From assembly GCA_039545355.1 (NCBI GenBank), contig BCJJ01000009.1:62001-126000 (forward strand): 64,000 nt of DNA, written 5' to 3'. A model generated the notes under the pieces. The model saw only the letters and a program-made list of their open reading frames with translations. It did no database searches and was not told the origin of the DNA. The position numbers were made by a program, and so were the translations under genes. This document shows, piece by piece, positions 31,131 to 42,210 of the stretch; position 1 is the stretch's first letter; every line of letters begins with the position of its first letter. Source of the stretch: Trichosporon coremiiforme (Eukaryota > Basidiomycota > Tremellomycetes > Trichosporonales > Trichosporonaceae).

Positions 31131-32129
31131 CGTGGCCGCGTTGCTAAGGTTGTCGAGCGTCAGACTGGGGGAGAGTTGCTAGCGTTGTTTGTGCGTTCTG
31201 AACTAGAGGTTTAAAGAAGAGACGAAAGAAGCAGATCCAGGTCCGAGATGCCGGCTGCTTCAACTCGGAAGACGTGGACAGATCACGGGATCTGGTAGGC
31301 AAGACATCGCCAAGGACCGGAAGCCGTTGACAACCGCAATCCACAGCTCTCGACGATGTCATGAATCGAGTCTGGAGCGCTCGCTTCCGCAGGCGCTGTT
31401 CGCTCATGCCCCAAACCCTTGATACGATACGAAACGCTGCCGCAGCCACGATTGGTGGGCGACCCTGAAGCTCACTTCCTCCCCTGGTCTCTGCCCACGC
31501 CCCGCGTCGTGTGCAAGATAACCTGCGCTCTGCGGGGGCCCCTACCCTAATGAACCTCAACCCTGGATACCAGCAAATGCCCGAGAGGATTGCCGGGAAC
31601 AGATACCGCAGCCACGTACATCATCGAACCTTGCCCACCTCTGCGGTGACCAATGCGCGAGCTGGACACAGCGAGGGCTGGCAGTGGGATAGTCTGCTGT
31701 GCAGACTCTCCGACGCGGGTGACCCTGCCGTCCATGAGATCTGCGAAGCATGCGTTCGAGGACACCGAGCGCCCTATCAACTCGCGCGATATGGCTCAGG
31801 CGTGAACTCGATAACCGCACAGATAGTGTGACTAGCTATCGTATCTGGCATTAATAGAACGGGCCAACGTGATCAGAGCTTTGAAAGCAGCTCCGGGCGC
31901 GACTTTCCGAAGTCCACGTGAACGAGCAATGATAGCGAAAGGAAATGCCTGATTAGAGAACAGGCACCTCCCCATCGTGAGACACACCGTGAGAACGGTT
32001 AGCGGCGGCAACGAATCAACTGCCACCACCCCAGATCATCCACCCTGAACCCACGGGAGAACCGACCTTCGCTAGCTTGCAAACGAACCGGCAAAGTCGA
32101 AAAAGAGGAATCTCTCTATCGAGAGGCTC
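31131..32129. other. intergenic: permease promoter region
   Basis: 1.0 kb upstream of the permease, before the tRNA-Trp gene. Only short non-homologous open frames are seen. Confidence 0.55.
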
Positions 32130-32224
32130 CGACCCCGGCCCGACTCGAACGGACAACCTTCAGGAATACGTTTGTATATCCCAGTCATTGGAATCTGAAG
32201 CGCTACCAATTACGCCACGGAGTC
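32130..32224 (-). tRNA. tRNA-Trp (CCA) with 22-nt intron
   Basis: A full cloverleaf can be drawn on the minus strand. The acceptor stem GACTCCG pairs with CGGGGTC (one G-U). The D arm is GCGT/GCGC with A14, G18G19 and A21 in place. The anticodon stem TCAGA pairs with CCTGA (one A-C mismatch at 31-39). U33 precedes anticodon CCA (32189-32191). A variable AGGTT is followed by T stem GTCCG, loop TTCGAGT and CGGGC. The 22-nt intron (32166-32187) starts after position 37 and contains CTGG, which can pair with the anticodon. The overall sequence matches eukaryotic tRNA-Trp (GTGGCG, AAGGTTG). Confidence 0.92.
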
Positions 32225-33210
32225 ACCGTGATGTTGTCATGTTGGAGGATCGGCGGGCGGGAACACATTGCGTCGGAAAGGCGCGCGACGCTCCGAGACG
32301 CTGCAAGGTGTGGGCTAACGTCTTGAGGCGTCTTGATAGAGTAATAGAAAGTTGTAGCGGGGGAGGAGATGGTCGAAGACCGTGAGGAAACTGGGTGAAG
32401 CCGCGGAGAGTAGGACTCATGACGAAGTGGCAGTGGCGTTGATGCACTGGGCGTCAGTGGTCAGCGTCTTGAACTCCCGATCATTCCTCATTTCATGGGC
32501 TATGGACTTAGGAGGACCTGGAGGTGGAAGGAATCAACGCTTCGCAGGAAGAAGAGCGTCTCCGTTCTCGCACTGCTGTAGCCGATGGTGTAATATGCCA
32601 CTTGTGTTTAGGTACCGACAGCAATCGGCAGGGCGCAAGTCGACCGCGGAAGAAAGGAAACCTCACTGTCGCTCTACCTTCCTCGTTGCCACTCGGAGCG
32701 ACTGCTACTTTGGAGGACATCACCTGCCCAAGTAATGTGAGTGGAGAGAAGAAGGAGCAGAGCGGCGGGTGAGCGTGTTGGAGTGTGGGGTTTGCAAGTG
32801 TAGAGAAACTAGTGATGGCGAGTGTGGGGAAGAGTGGGCGACGTAGACATTGTCTAGATGGAAAGTGTTGTTCCCGCTGTGAAATGTGAAAGAGAAGCAG
32901 GCTGAGACTAGCGTCAAGGCGAAGCATCGTGCCCGTTGACATGTCTGCATCGGAGGGGGCACGGGGCGTAATGAGGACGCAAAGGAACTAGACTAGAAGG
33001 GGGCGAGCTGTCAGATTGCGGTGGCAACTAGGACGCAAACCACGCTGCTCGCACCGTCGCAGCATGTGCTGGGGACTAACTGATCATCTCTACCTACGAG
33101 CTTGCGTCCGCACTCTCTTCTACTTGTACTTCTCTCCGCATTCTGGTCCCGACACTCTCCGTCTATCACATACGTGTTTCACAATCTCTACATTCTCACA
33201 CTCCTTCGCA
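32225..33210. other. intergenic between tRNA-Trp and pseudogene
   Basis: About 1 kb. The last 150 bp on the + strand is pyrimidine-rich (CTCTTCTACTTGTACTTCTCTCC), like leaders of expressed genes here, and precedes the pseudogene ATG. No intact gene is seen. Confidence 0.5.
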
Positions 33211-33550
33211 ATGACCGTCGTACCTTCCCTTCCCGTCAAGCGCAAGGACTAGGAGCTCCGCCGCACCGCCTCGCGTGCCGAGCACTTCGAGGGCAAGTGC
33301 ATGCGGTACAGGGCCAAGGCGGCCAATGGGGCGCGGTACAAGCAGACCGCGAACGGTCCCGCCTAATGCTGTGTTGGGAAGCACACGGCCGCGCTCGTCG
33401 AGAATGTCGCCGCCGCGTGCGATCATGTCTCCCTCGCTGTGCAGAAGGGCCAGCTCGCCAAGACCGACTTCACGTGGGACTCGGACAGCGCCCGAGGCGG
33501 CGCAGGACGCGGGCTAGCTCGACTGGTCCGACGCCGACGACTACGCTTAA
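33211..33550 (+). pseudogene. small decayed gene, product unknown
   Basis: An ATG after a leader-like pyrimidine-rich region opens a protein-like frame: MTVVPSLPVKRKD, then RAEHFEGKCMRYRAKAANGA, then KHTAALVENVAAACDHVSLA and KTDFTWDSDSA. It is broken by TAG at 33250-33252 and TAA at 33364-33366. A frame change before a TAG at 33515-33517 precedes the acidic end LDWSDADDYA and a TAA at 33548-33550. Codon use resembles real genes, and no splice signals remove the stops. I do not recognise the family. It could also be a transcribed non-coding RNA or contain sequence errors. Confidence 0.5.
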
Positions 33551-33667
33551 AAACCCAGATCCATAGTGACATGTAGAGGTATAACAACTAATGTGACGTC
33601 CTAGACTGCCCTCAGTCCTCCACGAGCATTTTCTCGCGCTCTCGCTCGCTGTCGCTCGCCCTCGCCT

Positions 33668-35891
33668 TTAGTGCTCGCAGAAACTCCACCCGCCATTCTC
33701 CGCCAACGCAGTATTGGCCTCGTCGACCTTTGCGCTCCGCTCCTCCATGAACTGGAGGCGGATGCCCTTTGCCGTATCAAGGTCATACGGACACTCGACA
33801 TCGGTCATGACCTGCCTCACGAGTTCCTCGGGCAGCCTGTCCTCCAGCATCCCCCGTCCCGCATGTCCCCAGTGTGCCTGCTGCGGGGGCACGTTGGCAG
33901 TACCAACAACAGGCGTCATGGGATCGACGAGGAAGAATGCGAGGATCTTCCTGTGTCCGGGCTTGGACTTGTCGAGAAGTTCGAACGGCTCGACGCGGTG
34001 CTGATACGTGTTCGGGAAGACGAGGACGCGATCTTGGCGTGCGGTCAGCGAGCCGTGGTCCTGGAGCGGCGACGAGTCATAGTCCGTCTCAATGTCGAAG
34101 TACTCTTGCGGGCCCGTGTGGTCGTTCTGGTCATATCTGAACTCGACACCGAGGCCGTCCGCCCCTTCCCCATTCCCGTTCGTGCGGAGGGCGAGCCTGC
34201 TCTCGCTAATGTTGGCGACGTCGTAATAGTACAGCGCCGTCGCGCAGATACGCTCATTGTGCAGACCCTCGAGGTGCCAGCTCCCGCCCGCATAGCTCGG
34301 TTTCTCAGGCGTGAGGTGGATGTTGGCCATTTTCACAATGACCTGGAGTCTGCTCGCACCCCCGAAGAAATCGCGCGTCTTGTAGGACGCAACGCCAGGG
34401 TAGGCGTAGGTCGAGAGCGAGGGATTGGGCTGCACGATGGCGTGCGTGCGCTCGTACCACTCCTCCTGCTTTTCCCAGAAGTCGTCGTCTTCGCTGTCGT
34501 CCTCCTCGTCACGGGGCATGTTGCCGCTGTCGCAGTACTGGCCGCACGCGTCTGGCGTCGTGCACTGGCGCACGGTGCGCATCGCGTTGATGCGCTTGCG
34601 AGCGTTCTCGTCCCAGTCCCAGCTCATGACGCGCTCGTACACCGCATCCAGCATCGGCAGCACGCGCGCAAGCACGTCCCCGCACACGGCGTACAGGTCC
34701 CGATACTGCACCGGGTGCAGGTTGTTGATGTAGCTTGCCCACTTGACCTGCGGCTCGCCGTTGGGAGAATATGTCAAGTCAACCTCCGCGGGGAGCCACT
34801 GGAACTGCTGCGACAGATGGGTCCGGTTCCCCGAGCCCTGGAGCTTGATCTTGCCCTCCATGACGCGGTCGAGGTAGGCGTTGAACTGCTCCCACTCGCG
34901 CTCCGTCTTGGGGTCCCAGTGTGCCTTCAACATTTCCTCTTTGTACTGCTCGCGCGTCCAGGGGACGTAGGTCTTGCCAATCGTCTCGCCGGCGCCGATG
35001 AGTTTCAGCGCCGCCTCGGGCGAGGCGATCACGCGGTCCGTGAACCCGCGGCTCCGTCCGTAGACCAGGGGAAAAAGGGACGGGTGCACGAGGTCGAGGA
35101 CCTGCTCGTCGCTGCCCGGGTGCCAGTCCTTGTCCTTTTCGGGCACATCCTCGAGACGGTCGGCCTGCGCGCGCAGCCGCTCCTTCAACTCGGCGGGAAT
35201 CAGGCTATCGCTCTTGAACACGGCGGCACTGCTCTCGAGCGCCGAGACGATGCCCGTCTCCTCCTGTACGCGCGCCTTGTCGCGCAGCTCGCGCACGCAC
35301 CACGCAAACATGGCGTCGCTGAACCCCCGGTTCCACGGGAAGGGCAAAGCCTTCACCTCGGCGGACGGGAACGAGTCGCGGTCCTTGCGCCAGTCGACTG
35401 CCGTCTCGTCCTCACCCTCCGCGACCTCGGGCTCGCCCCAGTCCGCGTTCGTCTTGTTCCAGAACTCGCCCTCGGAGGGCTCGGACCCCATCCGCTCCCG
35501 CAACTCGCGGTACCACTTGCCCACAATCGTGTCGTCGAATACCTTGCGCGTCCACTCAGGCTTGTCGCTAATCGCCTCCATGAACGCCCACATGGCGCGC
35601 TCGCGCGTCGTCATCGTTGCCGAGCGCCAGGACTCGTCCTCGATCGCAGAGGGGAAGACAGAAAAGGCGTGGCCCGCTGCCTTCTTCGCTTTCGCGGGGT
35701 ACGTCGCTGTGGGATGGTCGCTTGCATTGTCAGCTGACGAATGGATTGAAGCAGCGCGTAGGATGAGAAGCTACTCACGGCTCATCAGCAGAATGGGAGT
35801 GATCGAACTGCTTGACGTGCGCGTCGATGGGGAGGCCGAGGCCGGGGAGCTTGACATCCGCGCCCTGGGTGAGCCCGTTGTCTACTGTCAT
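33668..35891 (-). CDS. DUF4246 family protein, putative Fe(II)/2-oxoglutarate-type oxygenase
   Basis: A fungal DUF4246 (PF14033) protein with no proven reaction. Exons 35779-35891 and 33668-35720 (58-nt intron, acceptor GCTGACAATGCAAG) give 721 aa. Family blocks are visible: MTTRERAMWAFMEAISDKPEW, the PNPSLSTYAYPGVASYKTRD stretch, NIHLTPEKPSYAGGSWHLEG, NERICATALYYYDVANIS, QDRVLVFPNTYQHRVEPFEL and GHRKILAFFLVDP. The pattern WHLEG (His about 516), QHRVEP (His about 611) and GHRKILAFF (Arg about 627) looks like the metal-binding and 2-oxoglutarate-binding residues of a cupin-type dioxygenase; this is inference. An acidic linker (RDEEDDSEDDDFWE) sits in the middle. The start at 35891 gives a short N-terminus before the family region. 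Confidence 0.85.
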
Positions 35892-37196
35892 GATGAGTCG
35901 ATGTGTCTGGTGAGAATCACGCGTCGCAGGAGATTATATGTTGTTGCGAACAAGAGCTGAATGGAGGAGATGACAGAGGGATGAGTCGAGGTGACTGTAC
36001 ACTCTAGCGGTGGACGAACGATTGTCCGTGCTGTGACGGGAGGGAGGATCGTGTGTGTCGGATGGAGCGTGGCGTTCGGAGGGCTGTGCAGGGCGTGCAG
36101 CCGCAGAGGTAGTCGTGTCAACCGCGAAACGAAGCAGAAGCAAGAGCAGAGTGCGCGTCGCGTCGACGCTCACTCGACGGGTATGAGGCAATTCAATGTC
36201 GGATCCGGTCGACTCCGGGCTTGGCGCGCCCCTTAAGATCCGGGAGCGCCTGGGGGCAAGATACCGAGCCGAGCAATCCATGCCCTGGGTCGAGTCCTCA
36301 GACGTGCTGCTCGTGTCTCTGGCACTACGCCCAACGACAGCAGTCTAAGGTGCACTGCCTGCTGACATTGAAGTTAGATCCGACATTGCGACTTCAATGT
36401 AAGTAGGCAGAGAGGTAGTATCTGTCCAGAGATGGAGAGTGGGTAGGCAAGGAAGAGGCAGAGGAGAGCCCCCTCCCACAACTGCCCACAACCGCAGATC
36501 CTCGGCTACTCAGTGCCTTAGTTCCGAAACGCGCTGAGTCAACCGTTACGCGCCAAACTCACTCTCTGATCTTACGCACGTCAGACATGCATATTCTCAG
36601 CACACTCCGACCCGATTGTCCATCGGTTCGTTGTCCAGGTCTGCATAAGCTCTGTGCTTTGTTCCGGATCAACCACGTTCCGAGACGAGCCACGGGCCAC
36701 GGGTGCCCCAAGAAGAAGCCCGGGACCTTGTTCGCCCTTTTGCGTTCTTTGGACCCTTGAATGTGCCCAGAACGCGCACTCCCCAGCTCCGCCCACTGCA
36801 GACGCGCAGACGTTCCGTGATCCGTGTTCTCTGCCTTCCAATGCCCTAACCCAGTGGGCAGTCATGGCTTCCGTGGCTGAAGTAAGGACCTCCTGGGTTG
36901 ACTGGACCTCTGAGGGAGGCAGAGGGAGAGAGGAGGAAGCTCGGAACCCGGGAGCAGAGTATCCACAAGTCCATCTTGCCCGCCTGCGTCTAATCGTCTA
37001 CTTTAGCCTCAGAACTTGCTTCCGGCTGACATGTCGTCTGCCCGCATATCTTCTCACTGACACTTGTTATCTCTGCCTGCCATCTCACCCCCCCTCAGTC
37101 CACTGTCATTCCACACTGCGCCACCCTCCGCTGCAATACCTGCGTCACCCCTCACACGCCCTCCGCTTGCACTGTTCAATGACTTGCACTCGCTTC

Positions 37197-37227
<31 letters not shown>

Positions 37228-37556
37228 GAGCCGCTGCCACAGTACACATACATGCACTACCGTAGTCGTGTCTATTACAAATGCATGGTTTGGGGGGGTA
37301 TGGGAGGGGTATTGAGTTGAAGTGAAAGAAAATGAATGCCTTGAGAGAGAGTGGGAATCGAGATTTGTGGCCAAGTGAAGCGAAGTTTATGTGTACTTGG
37401 TACTTGGTGTTCTAACATTGAAGGGTTGTGTCTAGGTGGTTTTTTGGGCTGGGCGCTCTACCTTGCGGCGACGCCGCTGCGCCTCACTCTGGGGCTCGCC
37501 CAACTCACAGCACGGAGCTTCGCCTCGCTCGCTGCGCTCGCTCGGCGAGGAGGGGC
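35892..37556. other. intergenic: DUF4246 promoter and chitin synthase 3' flank
   Basis: 1.7 kb without a credible gene. It contains a GCTCGT hexamer array at 37197-37226 and GC-rich spurious frames only. Confidence 0.55.
37197..37226. repeat. hexanucleotide repeat GCTCGT, five copies
   Basis: Five perfect copies downstream of the chitin synthase gene. Confidence 0.9.
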
Positions 37557-40500
37557 TTATCGCCCATGCCCATAATCATCCAGCGGACCCAGCGGGCCAT
37601 ACGTCTTCGAGCGCTGGCGCGCGTGCTGCCCCTGGTGTTGCCCACTTTCGACACTGGTAGAAGTCGCTCCGTGGTCCTGCAACTGCACGCCCATGCTCGC
37701 CGGCGCCATGGGCGAGCCGCCGCCCGAGCCGCCGCCGGAACTGCGCGGCGACAGGGGCCGGTAGTCGTTAGGCGGGGACGCCTTGGGCGTGCGCGTAAAG
37801 TCGGCCGCCTGCGCGGGATGCCTGTGTAACGGGCTCGACTCGTTGCGCTCGGGGCGCCACGCCGCGGCCGGCGGCTCGTCGAAACCTTGGTCCAGCAGTG
37901 CTGCCATCTCATCCATTCCTAACACTTGCGTGCCCGGGCGAGCGGCGACGGCGTTCGGCGCGAGCGCCATCGGCGGCGGAGGGTAGGCGGGGTGGTTCTC
38001 GTTGTATCCGCCGATCTCGGCGCCCCAGACGTCTTCCTCCGAGGACATGATCGAGCCCGAGTCGTCTGAGAGCGCGGCGCGCGAGACGTTGCGCGGGATA
38101 GCGAGCGCGTCCGGGTCGTCGTTGTAGAAGCCCTGGCCGTGCGCGCGCTCCATCTGCTTTCTGCGCTTCTCCTCGCGGCGGAGCTTGCGCAGACGACTGC
38201 GCTCCCAGTCCTCCCATCGTCGCAGCGGAATCGTGGTGCCGTCAAAGATTGCCTTGTCGCCGCCGTGGCCAGCCTTGTCGACGACCTCGCCCTCGACCTT
38301 TCGCGTCTCACCCCAGGAGAAGTCGTCAAAGTGCCAGAATGAATAGACGGGCAGAACAAAGTTCCACACGGGCAGCGCGCAGAGGTACACGAGCATCCAG
38401 GCGACGTAGATCATCTTGCGCGTCGTCAGCGTGATGAGCACGGCAGGGAGACCGAGAATGCACGCGAGCAGCATGAGCGGGATCGCCTCCACAAAGTCGG
38501 TCGGCGGCTTAATGATCGAGTTGATGATGAGCGCACCCGTGAGACAAATGGCGATCGGCAGGACAATCGTTCCGACCAAGTCCATGAACACGACGAACTG
38601 CATCGAGAAGCAGAACGTGCCGCAGAGGTCGCGCACGAGGACGAGCTCCATGAGGTTGTGGATCGTCGAGTTGATCCAGCGACGGCGCTGGGACAGGAGG
38701 ACCTTGAACTCGTCAGGCGCGATCGTGCGGCAGCGGGCTTGCGGGAGGAAGACGTTGCGGCGGTGCGGGAACGTTCGGAGCATGATCGTCGACAGGAAAC
38801 GGTCCTCGCCGAGTAGCAGCAGATTCTTCTGGTGCAGCGTCACAACGTCCGACTGGCTATACTCGCGCACAATCTCCGGCTTGACAAGAATCGGGACCCA
38901 GTCGTCGTCGTCGTCCTTGCGCGCCTTGATGCGGTACATGGAGAAACAGCCGGGCAAACACGTCACACCTCCGAACACGGACTCGAACGCCTTGATGTGA
39001 TGGTGCGAGATGTAGTATTCGAAGACTTGGATGGCCGTAACCCAGGACTGCCGCTTGTTCGCAATACGCGTTTCGCCGCACACGCCCATGACCCGGCTGT
39101 CGTTCGCCATACAGTGCACGAGATGCGTCAGCGAGTCGGGGTACACCTTGGTGTCGGCGTCGACCATGAGACACAGCTCGAAAAAGTCCGGGGTGACGCC
39201 CATCAGCGTCTGGACCTTGCGGAACAGGTCGTAGTCGAGGGGCGTCATGCGGTCGTTGTAGGTGCACCGCGAGAAGAAGTTCATGAGGATCAGCTGCGAG
39301 TCACGCTTTCCACGGTTGCCAGGTTTGGCGTCGTTCGCCTCGGACGGCATGCCGCACTTGACGACGATGACGGCGGGCGTGCGATGACCGTTCTTGGTAA
39401 GATAGTGGCCCGCGTAGACCATGGCACGGTTCTCCTTCTTGGCGCCAGATCCGACAGCAATATAGCCCATCGGTTGAGGGTTTCCGAATCGGGGGTCGGC
39501 ATCGAGCATACTAACGCAGATGTCGGGCGTGCTCATCTTCTCGCCAGCACCCGTGATCATACCGTCGCAGACGATCCACAGCAGCTTGCGCTGATCGGGG
39601 AAGGTCGTCGACGCAATCGAATCGAGCGTTCCACGGATTCCCTCCTCTCCTTCCGAGTAACATGTGATGAGGCAGACGGTGAACAGGTCCTGGCCGATCT
39701 GTGCCATGTCCATGATCGGTGCAGGGGCAGACTTCTGACCGTTCTGCCCAGACGCCCACGGGGCGGTACCGTTCTGGTTGTTGACCGACACATTGGCACC
39801 CTCGGGCATGACGGTAGGTGCGATGGCGCGCCCGTGAACGTCCTGCTTCTCGACGAGGCGATGTGCGATAAACCAGTTGAAGATCAGGGCCATGAAGAAA
39901 CGAATGAGCACGACGGCGAGAATGACACCCAGCGAGCAGTACAGGAAGAGCGCGGCGACGAAACATCCTGGCGTCATCTTGTCAATGTGGCCAGCGAGAT
40001 AGCGCGACTTCATGCAGGGGATGGCGTCGCGCAGCTCCTGCGTGTGGTAGAACTGATTCGTGACGTCCTTGCCCGAGCTGCGCTGCTTGTCGAGCGCTCG
40101 TCGGATCACCTGGTCGACGGGGTCGTTGTCGATCGAGTTCGGGTTCGCCGCAAGGTAGGGGCCCATGTTCAGGACGTAACCGTCAAGCACGAGGTAGTCG
40201 TCGAGCTCGGCCACCTGCTCCCACGAGTATCCCTCCCACAGGGTCAGGTTTTTGAGCTTGAGCGTCTCGACGGTCTGCTCGTTGAGCTCTGGGAGAGAGC
40301 AAATAGGGTCTGTGGACGTCCCGGACGGGTCCTTCGTGGGACACAGAGGCGAGGTGGCGTACTTTGCGTTCTTGCCTTGGCACTCGGGGTAGGCGTCGCT
40401 GCTCCGCTGGAACAGCATGGTGATGTCCTGGCCCGACATGTTATTCGCGAGCTGGTAGAAGTTGACGTGCTCCGGCGTCGCCGACTCGGAAATGTCAAAG

Positions 40501-41001
40501 GCGTATCCTCGAATACTCAGAGTGCCTGCTGTCAGCTAAGAAAGAGCATGAGAGCTTACTGTTCTGTGATCCGAGTAGCTGGTACGCCTTGTTCGTCTCG
40601 CCTCCGGGACAAAGGGCGGACTGGAGACCCATGGTCGCGAAGCCGACGATGGCGCCCATGATGACGGCGATGGTGCAGAGGGTGACCTTTTCTCGCCAGG
40701 CCTGCTGCGTCTGCTTGTCCTTGATACCGCATGCCCGGAGGAGTGCTGGCGGAGCGTAGAACGTCGCGATCCACGACGTCAGCACCCACCAGTTCCAGTT
40801 TCCGCCCTCTGCCGGTGTCGTCTGCGCCGCATTCCCCGGGTTGATGAGAGGCTCGGGGGCGACATGTCTCTCGGGTCTGGTGAGTGTTTTACTGCGTTTG
40901 ACCGTTCCGCCTCTCGTGTTGCGTCGCCCGAGGGTCGGGTTGCGAGTGGGCATGGGCCCACTGGACGAATAGGGAAGGGGAGCATCGTCGTAGCGTGCCA
41001 T
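37557..41001 (-). CDS. CHS3: chitin synthase, class IV
   Basis: A plasma-membrane processive GT2 enzyme that polymerises UDP-GlcNAc into chitin. Exons 40560-41001 and 37557-40525, with a 34-nt intron, give 1136 aa. The basic N-terminus is followed by two membrane segments ([19 protein letters not shown] and [17 protein letters not shown]). Then comes the class IV extracellular region with [19 protein letters not shown], two more membrane segments, and the catalytic domain with [34 protein letters not shown] and the QRRRW signature. C-terminal membrane helices lead to [14 protein letters not shown] and a disordered Pro/Ser/Gly tail of about 190 residues. Yeast Chs3 needs Chs4 and exomer for activity and sorting; the Cryptococcus class IV enzyme feeds chitosan. 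The promoter runs into an assembly gap 356 bp upstream. Confidence 0.95.
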
Positions 41002-41357
41002 CGCTACACTGTGTTCAGGTCGAGGCGGCGAGTATCATAAAGCGCGGAGCGTCGGACAGACAGGGAGTGAGTTGGGGGCGTGTGTGTATGCAAGCGTGTG
41101 AAGAAGGGGGCGTATGTTCGTGTTGGTCGTTGAAAGTGAGCAGGAAAGTGATCGAAAGTGCGATGAGAGAGGTGGGTGAACGTGGTAGGGTCGTGAGGTG
41201 TGCGCTTGTGCAGTGGTAGGCGCGCGCTAGCAGGGAGAGAGTTGGTGGTACAAGTACGCAAGTAGGACGAGTAGGCCAGAGTTCGGTGCTCGTGGATTTT
41301 GGGAGTTGGGATGTGCGCACAGATGAAGTAAGTGGGTGGTGGTCAAGTCGAGCAAGA

Positions 41358-41572
41358 NNNNNNNNNNNNNNNNNNNNNNNNNNNNNNNNNNNNNNNNNNN
41401 NNNNNNNNNNNNNNNNNNNNNNNNNNNNNNNNNNNNNNNNNNNNNNNNNNNNNNNNNNNNNNNNNNNNNNNNNNNNNNNNNNNNNNNNNNNNNNNNNNNN
41501 NNNNNNNNNNNNNNNNNNNNNNNNNNNNNNNNNNNNNNNNNNNNNNNNNNNNNNNNNNNNNNNNNNNNNNNN
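41358..41572. other. assembly gap (215 N)
   Basis: A run of Ns flanked by purine-rich, G-run sequence; true length unknown. It lies in the chitin synthase upstream region. Confidence 0.99.
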
Positions 41573-42170
41573 CGATCGTCTGGGTGAAGTCGAGGGAGGG
41601 GGGAAAGGGACTGTCGGTGCGAGGTCGGGTCGGGGGTTGTTCCAGTCAGTCGATGACGGGGGGGGATGACGGTGGCCTCGGAGAGGGGGAGTGTAGGTGG
41701 GAGTGTGCAGCAAAAGGAGATGGAGGGGAGCAAAGTCGAATGGAAGTATGGAGGGTCAAAGTCGAGCACGGTGGTGGTTGATTTTGGAGTGCGGTGTGCG
41801 GTGTGCCAGTCAGGTGTGCCGTGGTGCCGTGTGCCGGACGCTGGTACGTTAGTAGGGGGCCAAGGGCAGAGCAGCAGAGGGTCAAAGATCCGCTTAGAGC
41901 CCAAGGACGTAAAGGAGCACGCGTCTGAATCGCGAAGTGGACAATAGCCTCCCGGGGTAACTCTAATTAAACGATTAGGACGGCATCATGGCGAAAGAGT
42001 AATCGGCAACGTGTCAAGACGTGTCAAGCGTCTTCCCTGAGGCCGCCTGAGGCTCTGGGCCAAGCAAGGCTCAGCTGAACCCTGAACACCAGACCTGACC
42101 CATCGTCGATCACATTCAAACCGCCCAAACCGCCCCGGCCTCTCCGCCAGTCCCATCTCGCGCCAGACGC

Positions 42171-42210
42171 CCAGACGTGCCCAGACGTGCCCAGACGTGC
42201 CCAGACGTGC
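42171..42210. repeat. 10-bp minisatellite CCAGACGTGC
   Basis: Four perfect copies, decaying into CCCAGCGTG/CCCAGTGTG variants up to about 42245. Confidence 0.9.

Noticed and set aside
33671..35737. Plus-strand open frame of 688 codons
   Set aside because: Antisense of the DUF4246 gene, whose strand has clear family blocks and a spliced start.
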